Of a stretch of 64,000 bases of DNA, positions 9,215 to 18,686 are shown piece after piece (the stretch's first letter is position 1; every line of letters starts with the position of its first letter). A program made the position numbers and the translations under genes. The notes beneath the pieces are model-generated. The model worked only from the letters and a program-made list of their open reading frames with translations. It was not told where the DNA came from and searched no databases. Location: NCBI GenBank assembly GCA_021108215.1, contig JAIORK010000026.1:1-64000 (forward strand). Direction: 5' to 3'. The DNA comes from a bacterium. GTDB lineage: Bacteria > Oederibacteriota > JAAXVQ01 > JAUVAV01.

Positions 9215-10150
9215 TCAACTCCGGCACCCCACCACTTGGAATTCTTTCGCAAACCAATTGCTTATTTTCGTCGAATCCAAGCCGACATTGCCAATCCGGG
9301 GCGGGCCGTTTTTTTCTTGATGCCGGGATAAGCGCTGTAATAAATGCTCAGAATAATTACCTTTTTTAAGTATTTTTTCTCCTAAATCATAGAGACTAAC
9401 TTGTTCTTCTCCCCCCAAATGGAACAATCCCGGGGTTTCTTTGCAAAAAAGATGCATCACGACTTCGGCCAGCTCCTGGCAATCAATACAACTGCGCAAT
9501 TCATCATAAAACAAGGTCATGGGCAGCTTGCGCTTGAAGCGTTTCTCGATAAAATCAACCGCGCCTTTGGTCCCGGTGACGGAATCACCGGTCGGCAAGG
9601 CCAATCGAACAATACAATGTTTCTCAGCTTTTTGAATTTCTTTTTCCGCCTCCAAAAATGTCCGGCCCACAACACTGACCGGGTCTGTTGCATGTTTTTC
9701 CAAATAGCCATTGGCAGGCGGACGATTTCCGGAAAAAACCAAGTCACTGCCTAAATACATGATATAGGCGGATAATCCGAAAAGGTCTATAATATTGGTG
9801 GTGCCTTTGACGTTGATATTTCTTGCCCACTGCGGATTTGCTTCACAAGCATCTAAATCACACACGCCCATTCCGTGAATAACATGAGTTGGGCGGAACG
9901 TGTCTTTAATTTTTGATAATGCTGCATAGTCATTGATGCATACGGAATAGACATTTTCCCCTTCCGGAATGGCCATTTGTACGGGCCGGACAGCATAGAG
10001 TTGTTCTGCCGGTAAAAGTTCGCTTAACCGCTGAAAAATCGGCCACCCGTGAATCGAGGTGACACCTGTCATCAAGACCCGCCAATCCTGGGGGATTTGA
10101 GGTTTGGGTACTTCATGCAATATATTTGTAAAAAAACTGGAAAATTTCAT
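9215..10150 (-). CDS. RmlD-like SDR protein lacking the catalytic Tyr/Lys
   Basis: A 311-residue extended short-chain dehydrogenase most like dTDP-4-dehydrorhamnose reductase (RmlD). The nucleotide-binding motif is TGVTSIHGWP (about residues 28-37). The segment YLGSDLVFSGNRPP corresponds to the STDYVFDG motif of RmlD. The catalytic YxxxK position reads VGRTF (in SVVGRTFLEAEKE), so both Tyr and Lys are replaced. It may therefore bind NADP(H) and act as a regulatory or structural subunit, as MAT2B does, or use altered chemistry. GGAG precedes the ATG. It is divergent from the barrel gene at 10433 and is followed by ywbE. Confidence 0.75.
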   Translation of the reverse strand: MKFSSFFTNILHEVPKPQIPQDWRVLMTGVTSIHGWPIFQRLSELLPAEQLYAVRPVQMAIPEGENVYSVCINDYAALSKIKDTFRPTHVIHGMGVCDLDACEANPQWARNINVKGTTNIIDLFGLSAYIMYLGSDLVFSGNRPPANGYLEKHATDPVSVVGRTFLEAEKEIQKAEKHCIVRLALPTGDSVTGTKGAVDFIEKRFKRKLPMTLFYDELRSCIDCQELAEVVMHLFCKETPGLFHLGGEEQVSLYDLGEKILKKGNYSEHLLQRLSRHQEKNGPPRIGNVGLDSTKISNWFAKEFQVVGCRS

Positions 10151-10361
10151 GTCACCACTCCGTTTTCAACAATCAATAATCGACCCGTGCTGTCCCACTG
10201 AGTAAATCGATCCCTTAAGCCCCTCGAAAACAAAGGCACTATCCACAGATTGCACAAATTTCTCAGATTCGATCTAAAAATAGTTGCGAATAATATCATA
10301 AATATACGGGATTCGTAAATATTTTTAAAAACCCCTTTCCATAATATATATAATAAATAAC

Positions 10362-10389
10362 TTGTCAACAAATCGCATTCCTGTATAAT
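10362..10389 (+). promoter_or_regulatory. Sigma70-type promoter for the barrel/lipoprotein operon
   Basis: A -35 TTGTCA at 10362-10367 and a perfect -10 TATAAT at 10384-10389 are separated by 16 bp, upstream of the GTG start at 10433. The remaining 10151-10361 stretch between the divergent genes is AT-rich; a 94-codon minus-strand frame there does not look like a gene. Confidence 0.6.
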
Positions 10390-10432
10390 TATTCCCATTG
10401 CAGTAAAAATTCTATTATATGGAGGTAGCATT

Positions 10433-12136
10433 GTGAGAAAACAAGGTTTACTCGTTTTGGCATTGCTGGCCGGTTGCTTCCTGGCAACGGCAAGTCATGC
10501 CGCGCAGGACCGCTCGTTTACGAACATCAACTCCGCAGGAATGTTTGAAGATGTCTATGATTTATTTAAGTACTCCCCCGCGTATCTTCCCTCTTTTCAA
10601 AAAGCCGCATTGTGGACCCAGCTCTCCAACTTATTCAACACATCCGATGATCTCATGGATGGTTCAGGTACCAGCTATCTGGTCTTCGGCGGCCAGATGA
10701 ATCTTATGGACCTGGGACGTGCCGGTATGCTGCTGGATTGGGACAGTGATAGTACTCCCCAAGGTGTTACAGATAACAACAGCCAGTCTGACTCAGGATT
10801 TGTCAGCAGCACGGAAGTGGATTATCTGGATACCAATTCGGACGGCATCATTGATGTACGGGCCGAGCGGATTGCAGATATCGAAAAAATATACAATTAT
10901 TTGGGAAATGATATTTACCTTGTTTATGGCATCGGCGATTTCATGGGCCTGGATGCCGGTGCTTCTTTCCGTGCTTTTTGGCGTAGTTACAACAGCACTT
11001 ACAATCCCTGGAATAGTTCTCTTTCTTTAAATGAAAACTATGAGGAACATACCTATGACCTTACCACCAATACCGAGACATCGCGTGATGGTTATACACG
11101 TACCGGTAACCTGGATTATGGTTATGCACGCTATGACCTTACGGTTGGCGGACGCTCCCAAACGCTGCTCTCCGGTTTTGATTTGGTTGCCAATCTCGGA
11201 TTTATCCTAAATCCTCACGGCAATGACTATGAATATATCTATGAACGCAATATGGACAGTGATCTTTCCACCACCGGCGAACTCTATGAAAAATACTCCG
11301 AAACCGGTATTGAACCGGACAGCGGATATTATCCGGGCACCGGCCTGGGCGGCTTAATTGATCTGCGTAGCGATTATCAATGGAATAAGCAAGTAAAGAT
11401 CATCGGTGAGGCTTCTTATGAAATTATTAGCTGCGGTATCACTGATGCCAAGCAGGAACGTGAAGATATCTATCGCAACACTTATATGTCCGGACTGGAT
11501 TTGTATACCGATGAAATTGTGGATACTGAATCCGACACCTATGAAGGCTCGGTCACGGATTCACTGCTTGACCTACGCGTGCGCGGTATTTACCAGGGAG
11601 AAGGCTGGCGCCTGGGTATGGGTATCAAAGCCTCTTCTGACACCAGTACCACCGAATGCACAACCACAACCACCTATTCCAATATCAACACAACATCCGG
11701 TCGTCCGGTAGCAGTCAATAATTCAACGGTAACAACTGTTAGTAGTGAAAAAAGCGACTACACCTATCGCTCCAATGTCGACACTTTGTCTTTCCCAGTT
11801 GGACTCCAAATTGACATCCTCAAAAACATGCCGATTTATTTTGGAGCGGAACACCGGATCACTATCACGGAAGATAGTAACTCCAATGAAGTTACCGAGC
11901 GTACCCAGGAAACCACCACCACGGTCTCGGGCGACGGCACCTCAACCAGCACCATCACAGATATTTCGAATGCCATTGATGCCCGTGCCGACTCCACAGT
12001 CACAACCAACCATGCTACCTATTATTATTATGGCTTAACCTGGTGGCCCATGGAAAATATCCAGATTGATATGAAAAATGTCTACCGCCTGGACTACTGG
12101 CGCGACTTTGAACTGTCTTTTACATTCCATTTCTAA
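10433..12136 (+). CDS. Exported putative outer-membrane beta-barrel protein
   Basis: A 567-residue protein with a GTG start right after GGAGG. The signal peptide is MRKQGLLVLALLAGCFLATASHAA. The mature part has alternating polar/hydrophobic stretches, many Tyr/Thr/Ser residues and segments of barrel-strand length. It ends in an aromatic C-terminal strand (YWRDFELSFTFHF) with a terminal Phe, typical of BAM-inserted outer-membrane proteins. Loops rich in Thr/Ser (TTECTTTTTYSN...) and acidic residues would face outward. No specific family was recognised. It is followed after 18 nt by a lipoprotein gene, so the two probably form an operon driven by the promoter at 10362-10389. Confidence 0.65.
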   Translation: MRKQGLLVLALLAGCFLATASHAAQDRSFTNINSAGMFEDVYDLFKYSPAYLPSFQKAALWTQLSNLFNTSDDLMDGSGTSYLVFGGQMNLMDLGRAGMLLDWDSDSTPQGVTDNNSQSDSGFVSSTEVDYLDTNSDGIIDVRAERIADIEKIYNYLGNDIYLVYGIGDFMGLDAGASFRAFWRSYNSTYNPWNSSLSLNENYEEHTYDLTTNTETSRDGYTRTGNLDYGYARYDLTVGGRSQTLLSGFDLVANLGFILNPHGNDYEYIYERNMDSDLSTTGELYEKYSETGIEPDSGYYPGTGLGGLIDLRSDYQWNKQVKIIGEASYEIISCGITDAKQEREDIYRNTYMSGLDLYTDEIVDTESDTYEGSVTDSLLDLRVRGIYQGEGWRLGMGIKASSDTSTTECTTTTTYSNINTTSGRPVAVNNSTVTTVSSEKSDYTYRSNVDTLSFPVGLQIDILKNMPIYFGAEHRITITEDSNSNEVTERTQETTTTVSGDGTSTSTITDISNAIDARADSTVTTNHATYYYYGLTWWPMENIQIDMKNVYRLDYWRDFELSFTFHF

Positions 12137-12154
12137 GAAAGGGGTTTAATAATT

Positions 12155-13513
12155 ATGAAAAAAAGTTTTCTTGCCTTATCCGTTTTAATCAGTCTGGGAC
12201 TTTTGGTGTCCTGCGCTGTGCAGCAGAGTCCGCTCAGCCCAAGCACCACGCTGATCGGACAGTCAAACAGCACGAGTACGCAAAAACCCATTGTGGATGA
12301 ATCTTCAGTACCATCATCTGCAGCTTTGACCAACCCGGCGGTTTATTACTTTGAAAACCAGGTCACCAGCGCCCGGATGGCCATGGATGCCTCGACCATC
12401 AACAGCAGCAACATCCAGGTCTATTACAAAACCTCGGATACAGAAGAAACCCAGGTAACCGGGCTCGGCATTTCCTACAATGCTGCTTTGAAGCAGGTTC
12501 AGATCACACCTTCCGGCGGTTGGACTGACAATACCCGCTACCGTGTGCTTTTCACCACCGGTATCCGGACCGCAGCCGGTGCGCCTCTGGATGGCAATGG
12601 CAATGGAATTGCTGAAAGCGGAACATTTGACAATAAAAATATGGCGATTTCAATCGGCGCACCCGTAGAAATCATTTATACTTTCATCGCAATCACTGCC
12701 GGCGCAGCGCTGGATGATGATGACCCAGTACTAAAATATCTCACTTCCACCAACCTCAACAGCGTGCAGGCTGGTTCCTATATCCATGTCACCCTCACCG
12801 TAACGTTTAGCGAGGATGTGGACCAAAGCACTATTTTCGTTAATACAACTACGTTGCATAACAATTTCGGTATTGTGAATAATGCAACCAATGCTGCGGT
12901 CTCTCCGGTAAGCGTCACGATGATTGATAATCAGACTATCGAGGGCGTCTTTATCTTGGCAGCGAATGCCCAGTATAAATTGACTATCATGGGCGGCACA
13001 AGCGGTGTTCGCTCAGCAGTCGGCAGCACCTACAATCTTCTCCGCGGCCGGCTCTATGGTGGCGAAGATACTGTGATTGAAGCCGCTGACAAAGTGACTC
13101 GCTATATCTCCACAGTCCAGGCAGGCGGTGGACTCACCAATGTACCGCCGACAGCCAGTGCCTCCTACTCATCCACACCTCGTTATTGGACTGTTTCTTT
13201 TAGTGATACCATGGACCAAACAACCTTAACAACAGCCAACTTCCAATTGGAAGCGACTTATACGACACCCATCCCGGATGAAACCTACAATGTGGGTATC
13301 AAAGCCATTGAGATCGTAAATGATACCACCGTGCGACTCTATGTGCCGGATTCATTCTATCCCAACGGTGACAATGTCTCCATGCGGGTAATTGTAAACC
13401 GCAATGTTAAGTCAACGGACGGCATCAAGCTGGACGGTGATGGCGATGGTATTGGCGGAGGCACTGAGGATGATTACCGCAGTGGTACCTCAACGGTTGA
13501 TTCACAACTATAA
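12155..13513 (+). CDS. Lipoprotein with bacterial Ig-like (Big_5/SbsA-type) domains
   Basis: A 452-residue protein. A lipoprotein signal with lipobox LVSC (MKKSFLALSVLISLGLLVSC) predicts an acylated Cys at residue 20. Two or three Ig-like domains of the Big_5/SbsA type follow, recognisable by NPAVYYFENQVTSARMAMDA, VTFSEDVDQSTIF and WTVSFSDTMDQTTLT, each the F-S-x-x-M/V-D core of this fold. D-G-D/N-G-I-A type calcium-like loops occur (LDGNGNGI, LDGDGDGIGG). It is probably a surface or periplasmic partner of the barrel protein encoded just upstream. An intrinsic terminator follows at 13541. Confidence 0.75.
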   Translation: MKKSFLALSVLISLGLLVSCAVQQSPLSPSTTLIGQSNSTSTQKPIVDESSVPSSAALTNPAVYYFENQVTSARMAMDASTINSSNIQVYYKTSDTEETQVTGLGISYNAALKQVQITPSGGWTDNTRYRVLFTTGIRTAAGAPLDGNGNGIAESGTFDNKNMAISIGAPVEIIYTFIAITAGAALDDDDPVLKYLTSTNLNSVQAGSYIHVTLTVTFSEDVDQSTIFVNTTTLHNNFGIVNNATNAAVSPVSVTMIDNQTIEGVFILAANAQYKLTIMGGTSGVRSAVGSTYNLLRGRLYGGEDTVIEAADKVTRYISTVQAGGGLTNVPPTASASYSSTPRYWTVSFSDTMDQTTLTTANFQLEATYTTPIPDETYNVGIKAIEIVNDTTVRLYVPDSFYPNGDNVSMRVIVNRNVKSTDGIKLDGDGDGIGGGTEDDYRSGTSTVDSQL

Positions 13514-13536
13514 GCTTCACTAGATTGAACTTGTTT

Positions 13537-13573
13537 AAAAAAGGCTGGCCGGATTTCCGGTCAGCCTTTTTTA
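13537..13573 (+). terminator. Intrinsic terminator of the barrel/lipoprotein operon
   Basis: The stem AAGGCTGGCCGG / CCGGTCAGCCTT has an ATTT-type loop and a run of six T residues. It is preceded by A residues, so it may work in both directions. It lies 24 nt after the lipoprotein stop codon. Confidence 0.85.
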
Positions 13574-13613
13574 TTTCTCCCTAGGAGCTTGAGCATTAAA
13601 TCGGTTTTTGGAT

Positions 13614-13770
13614 GTTGTCATTCCCGAATGCTCTTATCGGGAATCCAGAGGCTTTGATTTTAAAGGAATTAAAAGTCACTGAATACCCGCTCACTGAGCT
13701 TGTCGAAGTGAGCAATATTATAGCCAAATTACCCTCCTGTAGGGAATGGTCGCGACCCATTCCCTACGAT
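13614..13770. repeat. Cluster of three dispersed palindromic repeats
   Basis: The 363-nt gap between genes holds three hairpins after the terminator. They are TTCCCGA...TCGGGAA (13621-13643, in a GTCATTCCCG context), GCTCACT...AGTGAGC (13689-13713, containing GAGCTTGTCGA) and GTAGGGAATGG...CCATTCCCTAC (13739-13767). These are typical short intergenic palindromes; the first recurs in kind near 63871. No gene is seen here. Confidence 0.55.
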
Positions 13771-13882
13771 TTCCTGATATTTGCATAAAAAAATGGTATA
13801 TTAATGAAAATAAAGTGCATGAAAATCATCACTTCTCCGTCTAATACATTGGCACCCATTTCTTCTAAAAAGGAGTTTGAAA

Positions 13883-16800
13883 ATGATACAAACCGGTAAA
13901 TTCCCGATCATTACCCTGGGACTGTTTCTCATACTGATCACCGCGTCGGTGGCACAGGCAGTTACCTATACTGTCACCAGCCGTGAGGATAGCGGCGCCG
14001 GCACCTTGCGCGAGGCTGTGCAATTTGCCAATGGAATGCCGGGTGACGATATCATCATATTTTCCTTAGCTAATTCAATTACTGTCTACAGCCCTATCGA
14101 TATTACCAGCCGCGTTTATATCAGCGGCGCAAGTACACCTATCATTGGTGCAAACGATGAAATTTATGGCATATTGCGATTTCAAACTGGTAGCGACGGC
14201 AGTACATTGACCGGAATTTCCCTCATTGACTGCGGTACAGCTATTGAAGTATCCTCCAACTGCAATTGAATTATTGGATGCAGAATTGGCATGGACTGGG
14301 CCGGAACAATACAAAATATTGACCAGAATATATCTATTTCAGGAAATTATAATGACATAGGCGGCGCACTTGCTTCGGAAGGCAATACAATTACCGCATA
14401 CTATAGTATAGGAATATTTAATAATAATTTAACCATAAGCAATGGTGTTGGCAATCGTATTCGCGGAAATTACATTAACAAGGTGAAAATCATTATTAGC
14501 GGCAGTGCCGGATCATGTATGATCGGTGGCAACCGTCTGGCAGGCGAGGGCAATGTCATGTCTGGATATATTACAATTGACGGTATCGGAGGCAATACGG
14601 TTTGCGGAAATACTATTGGTTTAAACCAATCCCAAACTGCCAGCATCTCTATCGAAGGCCCGGGGGTCGAAATAAATTCAGACAGTAATTTTATCGGCCT
14701 TTCCCAAGATGGTTACGGAAATATCATATCTGGAAATACATCATACGGAATTAGATTAAACAGTGACAATAGTCATGTAAATAACAACTTAATTGGAATC
14801 AGTTCAGATAACAGCTCTTTTTCAAATGGAACAGGAATAGATATATCAGGTAACAATAATATTGTTGGTGGAAGGCATGATGATCTTTATTTTGAAAAAA
14901 ATATTATTTCAGGAAATGGAAGTGGAATACAAATAACTGGCCAAGCAAATACAGTCAGTGGCAATTATATTGGAACAAATATATCCGGCAATTCAGCAAT
15001 CAGTAATGTAACCGGTATTGTTCTCCTTGGTAGTAATAACATCATCGGTGGTGCCAACACCTCAGAAAATTCAAGGGGTAATGTTGTTTCCGGAAATTCG
15101 GAAAGAGGCATAATGTGTATGAGCGGAGGATTCAATGTTATTATCGGTAATTATATTGGAATTGACGCCACTGGAACAGCGACCATCCCAAATATCATTC
15201 ATGGGATTTATCTTAGTGCAAGCAATAATATTATTGGCGGTGATTCTGAATATGAAAAAAACATCATTTGCTGTGGAGATGTTGGGATTTATATATTAGG
15301 GGGAGCTACAACAAGCAACACTATTTATAATAACTGGTTTGGTGTTTATACAAATCTCGCTTTAGCCGCCCAAAGTTTTATAACTGCATCTATTTACTTA
15401 GAGGCCTCGACAAATCATAATAATATCGGAATTAAAAATACTTGGAATAGTGGGAATTTAATCACCAATGCTCCTATTGGAATTGGACTTTTAGGTGCAA
15501 CTACAGATAACAATGGTCTTTTCGCCAACACCATCTGTGCTTTTTCCGGATCAGGTATTTCACTTGCTGGGGATGGCGCGAACAACAACAAAGCTGCTCC
15601 TGTCATTTTAATTTCCCCTGCTCCGGATGTTTCTTTGATCTCCGGCACCACCTCCGGCTCAGATGATTATATTGAGCTATTTGTCTCTGACCGGGGTGCA
15701 GGTGTGTACGGAGGCAGTCTGCGCCTGGTCGGCAGCACAACTGCGGTATCCGGCAACTGGTCGATTGTACCCACCGGGCTTGCAGGCGGTGAATATGTCT
15801 CAGCCATTGCCACAGACAGCAGCAACAATTCATCCGGGTTCTCTCTCAATGCCCTGGTCCAGGTACCGACACCTACATCGACTCCCACGACGACAGCCAC
15901 ACCCACACCAACCCCGGTGGGTCAGGTCCAGGTTCATTCTATCTCACCGGAATACAAACGCGCTGCTACCCAGCAAAAAGTGATTATCCGTGGATCTGGA
16001 TATCAAGTACCGATGACAGTCAAGCTTGCCCGATCCGGTGCGGATATCGCCACAGCCTCCAATGTGACTGTGCTCGATTACAATACACTCCAATGTACCT
16101 TTGATCTCAGCAATATAGCTTCAGGGCCGGGCAATGTGGTGGTTACTTCCGCCGGTGTAAAGGGTACTTTGACCAATGGTCTCAAAGTATTGGGTACCAT
16201 ACCTTCGCCGATCCACTGGGATATAACCGATATGGGTCAGGCAGGTGCTCCGGCTGTGAGTGATGATACCTGCGGGGTATGGGTGGCGGACGGTGACAAT
16301 GACGGCAGCCAGGAAGTGTTTTCTGCCGGACTTTTGCAGAATATTCTCAAGTATGATCTGGACAACACCTGGTCGATCGCACCGCTGCCCAGCGGGAGTA
16401 TCGGTGAATACTATACTGCTGTACTGACCGCAGATATGGACAATGACGGCGAGAATGAGGTCTATGGCGCGACCCTGGATCATCATGTCTATGCGTTTTC
16501 CGGTACCAATTTTTCAACCAAGACCGATGTTGCTGGTGATCTGGGTTATGAAATCATTGACCTGGCCTGGGGGGACGGCAACAATGACCATGCCCCTAAG
16601 TTGTATGCTGCGGGTGGCGACAACAACGAGGGCTATGTCTACCAGTTTTCTTACAGCTCCGGATGGTCCAATACGGTGATCGCATCGACTTCCGAGAAAA
16701 TTTATTCCATCGCAGTCGCGGATGGCAATAATGATGACATCAACGAGATCTATGCAGCTTGCGCGGATAATAAGGTGTACCAGTATATTTACAACGGAAC

Positions 16801-17551
16801 CGCTTGGGCACAGAGTATTGTGCATACCGGCGGTTCATCTGCGCGTGTTGTGACAGTCGGCGACGGGAACAATGATGGCGAAAATGAGGTCTATACTGCC
16901 AATTCAGACGATCATATCTATCAAGCCAAATGGTCAACCGGCTTTTTCTGGTCACCCCTGACCATTACTGCCAGAGATGCGCTGGGTCTGGTGGTCACCG
17001 ATGCGGACAACAATGGTACGACAGAGCTTTACAGCGCCGGTTCGGATCGCACGGTCTACCAATATCAGTTTACCGGCAGCACCTGGACCGAGACGCCCCT
17101 GCTGGAAGTCCCGGATGATGTATATGCTTTGGCAGCCGGAGATGGGGACAATGACTATTTGCTTGAACTCTATGCGCTGGCAGGCAACCATCATGTGTAT
17201 GAAATCAATGCCGCCTATGCTGTTCCGACAGCCACGCCGACCCGCACACCTGTACTAGGATTTGAAGGACAAATTATTTCCAAGGACCATATCTATGCCG
17301 CTCCCAATCCGGTGCGAGGCCATCACGCCAATATCGTGATCTATACCCAGCAGCCGGCTGAAGTGAGTGCCAAGCTTTTCACCACCTCCAACCAGGAGGT
17401 GCTCTCCTTTAGACGACATTATTCCATAGGCAAGCATACGGAGCGTATTAATATCAGCAATTTGGCCAATGGGGTGTATCTCCTGCTGGTCAGAGCGAAA
17501 GCCAATGGCAAGGAAGAGCGTGTGATCAAAAAAATTGCAATCGTGAAATAA
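13883..17551 (+). pseudogene. Giant beta-helix/beta-propeller secreted protein interrupted by an in-frame TGA
   Basis: ATG 13883 follows AGGAG. The signal peptide (ITLGLFLILITASVAQA) and CSLREA-type start (YTVTSREDSGAGTLREAV) run to TGA at 14267-14269. The same frame then continues without a break to 17551. The full product would be about 1222 residues, with these parts in order: beta-helix to about nt 15600, a Pro/Thr linker (TPTPTPV), an IPT/TIG-like Ig domain (nt about 15930-16190), and seven blades each carrying a D-x-D/N-N-D motif (nt 16270-17210). A C-terminal sorting domain (YAAPNPVRGHH...NLANGVYLLLVRAK) ends in KKIAIVK. The stop removes everything after residue 128. It could be a nonsense mutation, a sequencing error or, less likely, a read-through site; an internal restart at ATG 14291 would lack a signal peptide. 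Confidence 0.8.
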
Positions 17552-17567
17552 AGTATTGCCGTGTAAG

Positions 17568-17752
17568 GGCGGGTCCGTGACCCGGCCAAAGGCAAAGACG
17601 TCCACCAATGAACACGAATAAACACAAATAGGGTAAAGACACAAAATCATTTTTATATTGTTTTTAAGATTTTGACCTCATCTGTTCGTGAATATTCGTG
17701 TTTGTTCGTGGAAGTGAATATCAGAGAAAATCAGTGTTCATCAGTGGTTGGC
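17568..17752. repeat. Palindromic intergenic repeats between convergent genes
   Basis: A GGGCGGGTCCGTGACCCGGCC hairpin-like unit (from about 17568) is followed by paired repeats. The segment ACCAATGAACACGAATAAAC (about 17602-17621) is mirrored by ATTCGTGTTTGTTCGTGGAA (about 17693-17712) and GTGTTCATCAGTGGTTGGC. This AACACGAATAAACAC family is a common dispersed element; the structured RNA may also end transcription from both sides. Confidence 0.5.
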
Positions 17753-17753
17753 T

Positions 17754-18671
17754 TTAATAATTGGCATTCCCGATAGTCAATGAGAATAGATGTAAATTCC
17801 CTAAATCACTCATATCTCCAAAAGCATAATCCAGCTTGAAAGGCCCCAAGCAAAGACCAAAACCGTATGTCAAGGATGCAAGGTCCTGATTGAGTTTATA
17901 TCCAATTCTTGCGAGTAAAATATCATTGAGTGAGTACTCAATACCTGAATTAATTTTATTATTCACCAAATCCAAGGAAATGCGCAGACTATTATATTGA
18001 TTTAAGGTTAATTTGTAGGACGTTCCCACACGGGCAGTAAGCGGCAAGGGATCATTTTCACTGAAATAATTTAACTTTGTACCGATGTTTTGTAGTGCAA
18101 AGGCGACGGCAAGTCCTTCGACCGGTGTTGGATAAAACAGGCCAAAATCAATGGCATAGGCTATTGCGGCATATTCCTCAACCAGCGTGGATGAAATTAT
18201 TTTCAGTGTTGTCCCGATGGCCACGCCCTTGGGGAAGCTGTCAAACTGCCACCCGAAACCTAAGCTGAAGACCGCATCTTGCTGAGCTTTTAATGTCAGC
18301 GAAGATCCGTCTTCTTCATTGATTTCCATTAAACCGCCATCATAACCCAAATAACTGACAGCCAAAGCACCTGAAGCAATCGGTTGAATATACCCGAAAT
18401 GACTGTAATAAGTATCTTCAAAACTTTTGATATAAGAACCGCTTAGTTCTGCAGAAGCAATATAGCCCAATCCGGCAGGATTGTAATAAAGTGCACTGAT
18501 ATCATTTGAAACAGCTACAAAAGCTTCTCCGGCAGCTTGGGCTCGCGCACTGATGGATTGTTTTAGAATTCTTGCGCCATCACTACCGGGTGAATTCCAG
18601 AAAGACAAAGCTTGGGCAGGAAGGCTCATGATGACCAGGATACTGAGTAGGGAAAATTTGATGGAACGCAT
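17754..18671 (-). CDS. PorV/PorQ-like outer-membrane beta-barrel protein
   Basis: A 305-residue protein with signal peptide (FSLLSILVIMSLPAQALS). The N-terminal part is diagnostic of the PorV/PorQ/UPF0164 family: ARAQAAGEAFVAVSNDISAL and YYNPAGLGYIASAEL. Repeated amphipathic strands run to the C-terminus (FSLTIGNANY). In Bacteroidetes, PorV is the type IX secretion shuttle that carries cargo with C-terminal domains. Here the gene lies 15 nt downstream of an amidase that carries such a domain, at the end of a four-gene minus-strand operon. A shuttle role is therefore plausible but unproven; many candidate-phylum proteins share this fold without a known function. Confidence 0.75.
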   Translation of the reverse strand: MRSIKFSLLSILVIMSLPAQALSFWNSPGSDGARILKQSISARAQAAGEAFVAVSNDISALYYNPAGLGYIASAELSGSYIKSFEDTYYSHFGYIQPIASGALAVSYLGYDGGLMEINEEDGSSLTLKAQQDAVFSLGFGWQFDSFPKGVAIGTTLKIISSTLVEEYAAIAYAIDFGLFYPTPVEGLAVAFALQNIGTKLNYFSENDPLPLTARVGTSYKLTLNQYNSLRISLDLVNNKINSGIEYSLNDILLARIGYKLNQDLASLTYGFGLCLGPFKLDYAFGDMSDLGNLHLFSLTIGNANY

Positions 18672-18686
18672 ATCAGCCTCTTTGGA

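Noticed and set aside
10147-10431. 94-codon minus-strand frame between the SDR and barrel genes
   Set aside because: No ribosome site, low-complexity AT-rich composition, and it covers the barrel-operon promoter.
6306-14269. Recoding of UGA as a sense codon
   Set aside because: TGA ends many intact genes here, including tight ATGA overlaps at 3818, 46761, 52267, 53007 and 57821, so the standard code is in use; the internal TGAs are treated as disruptions.
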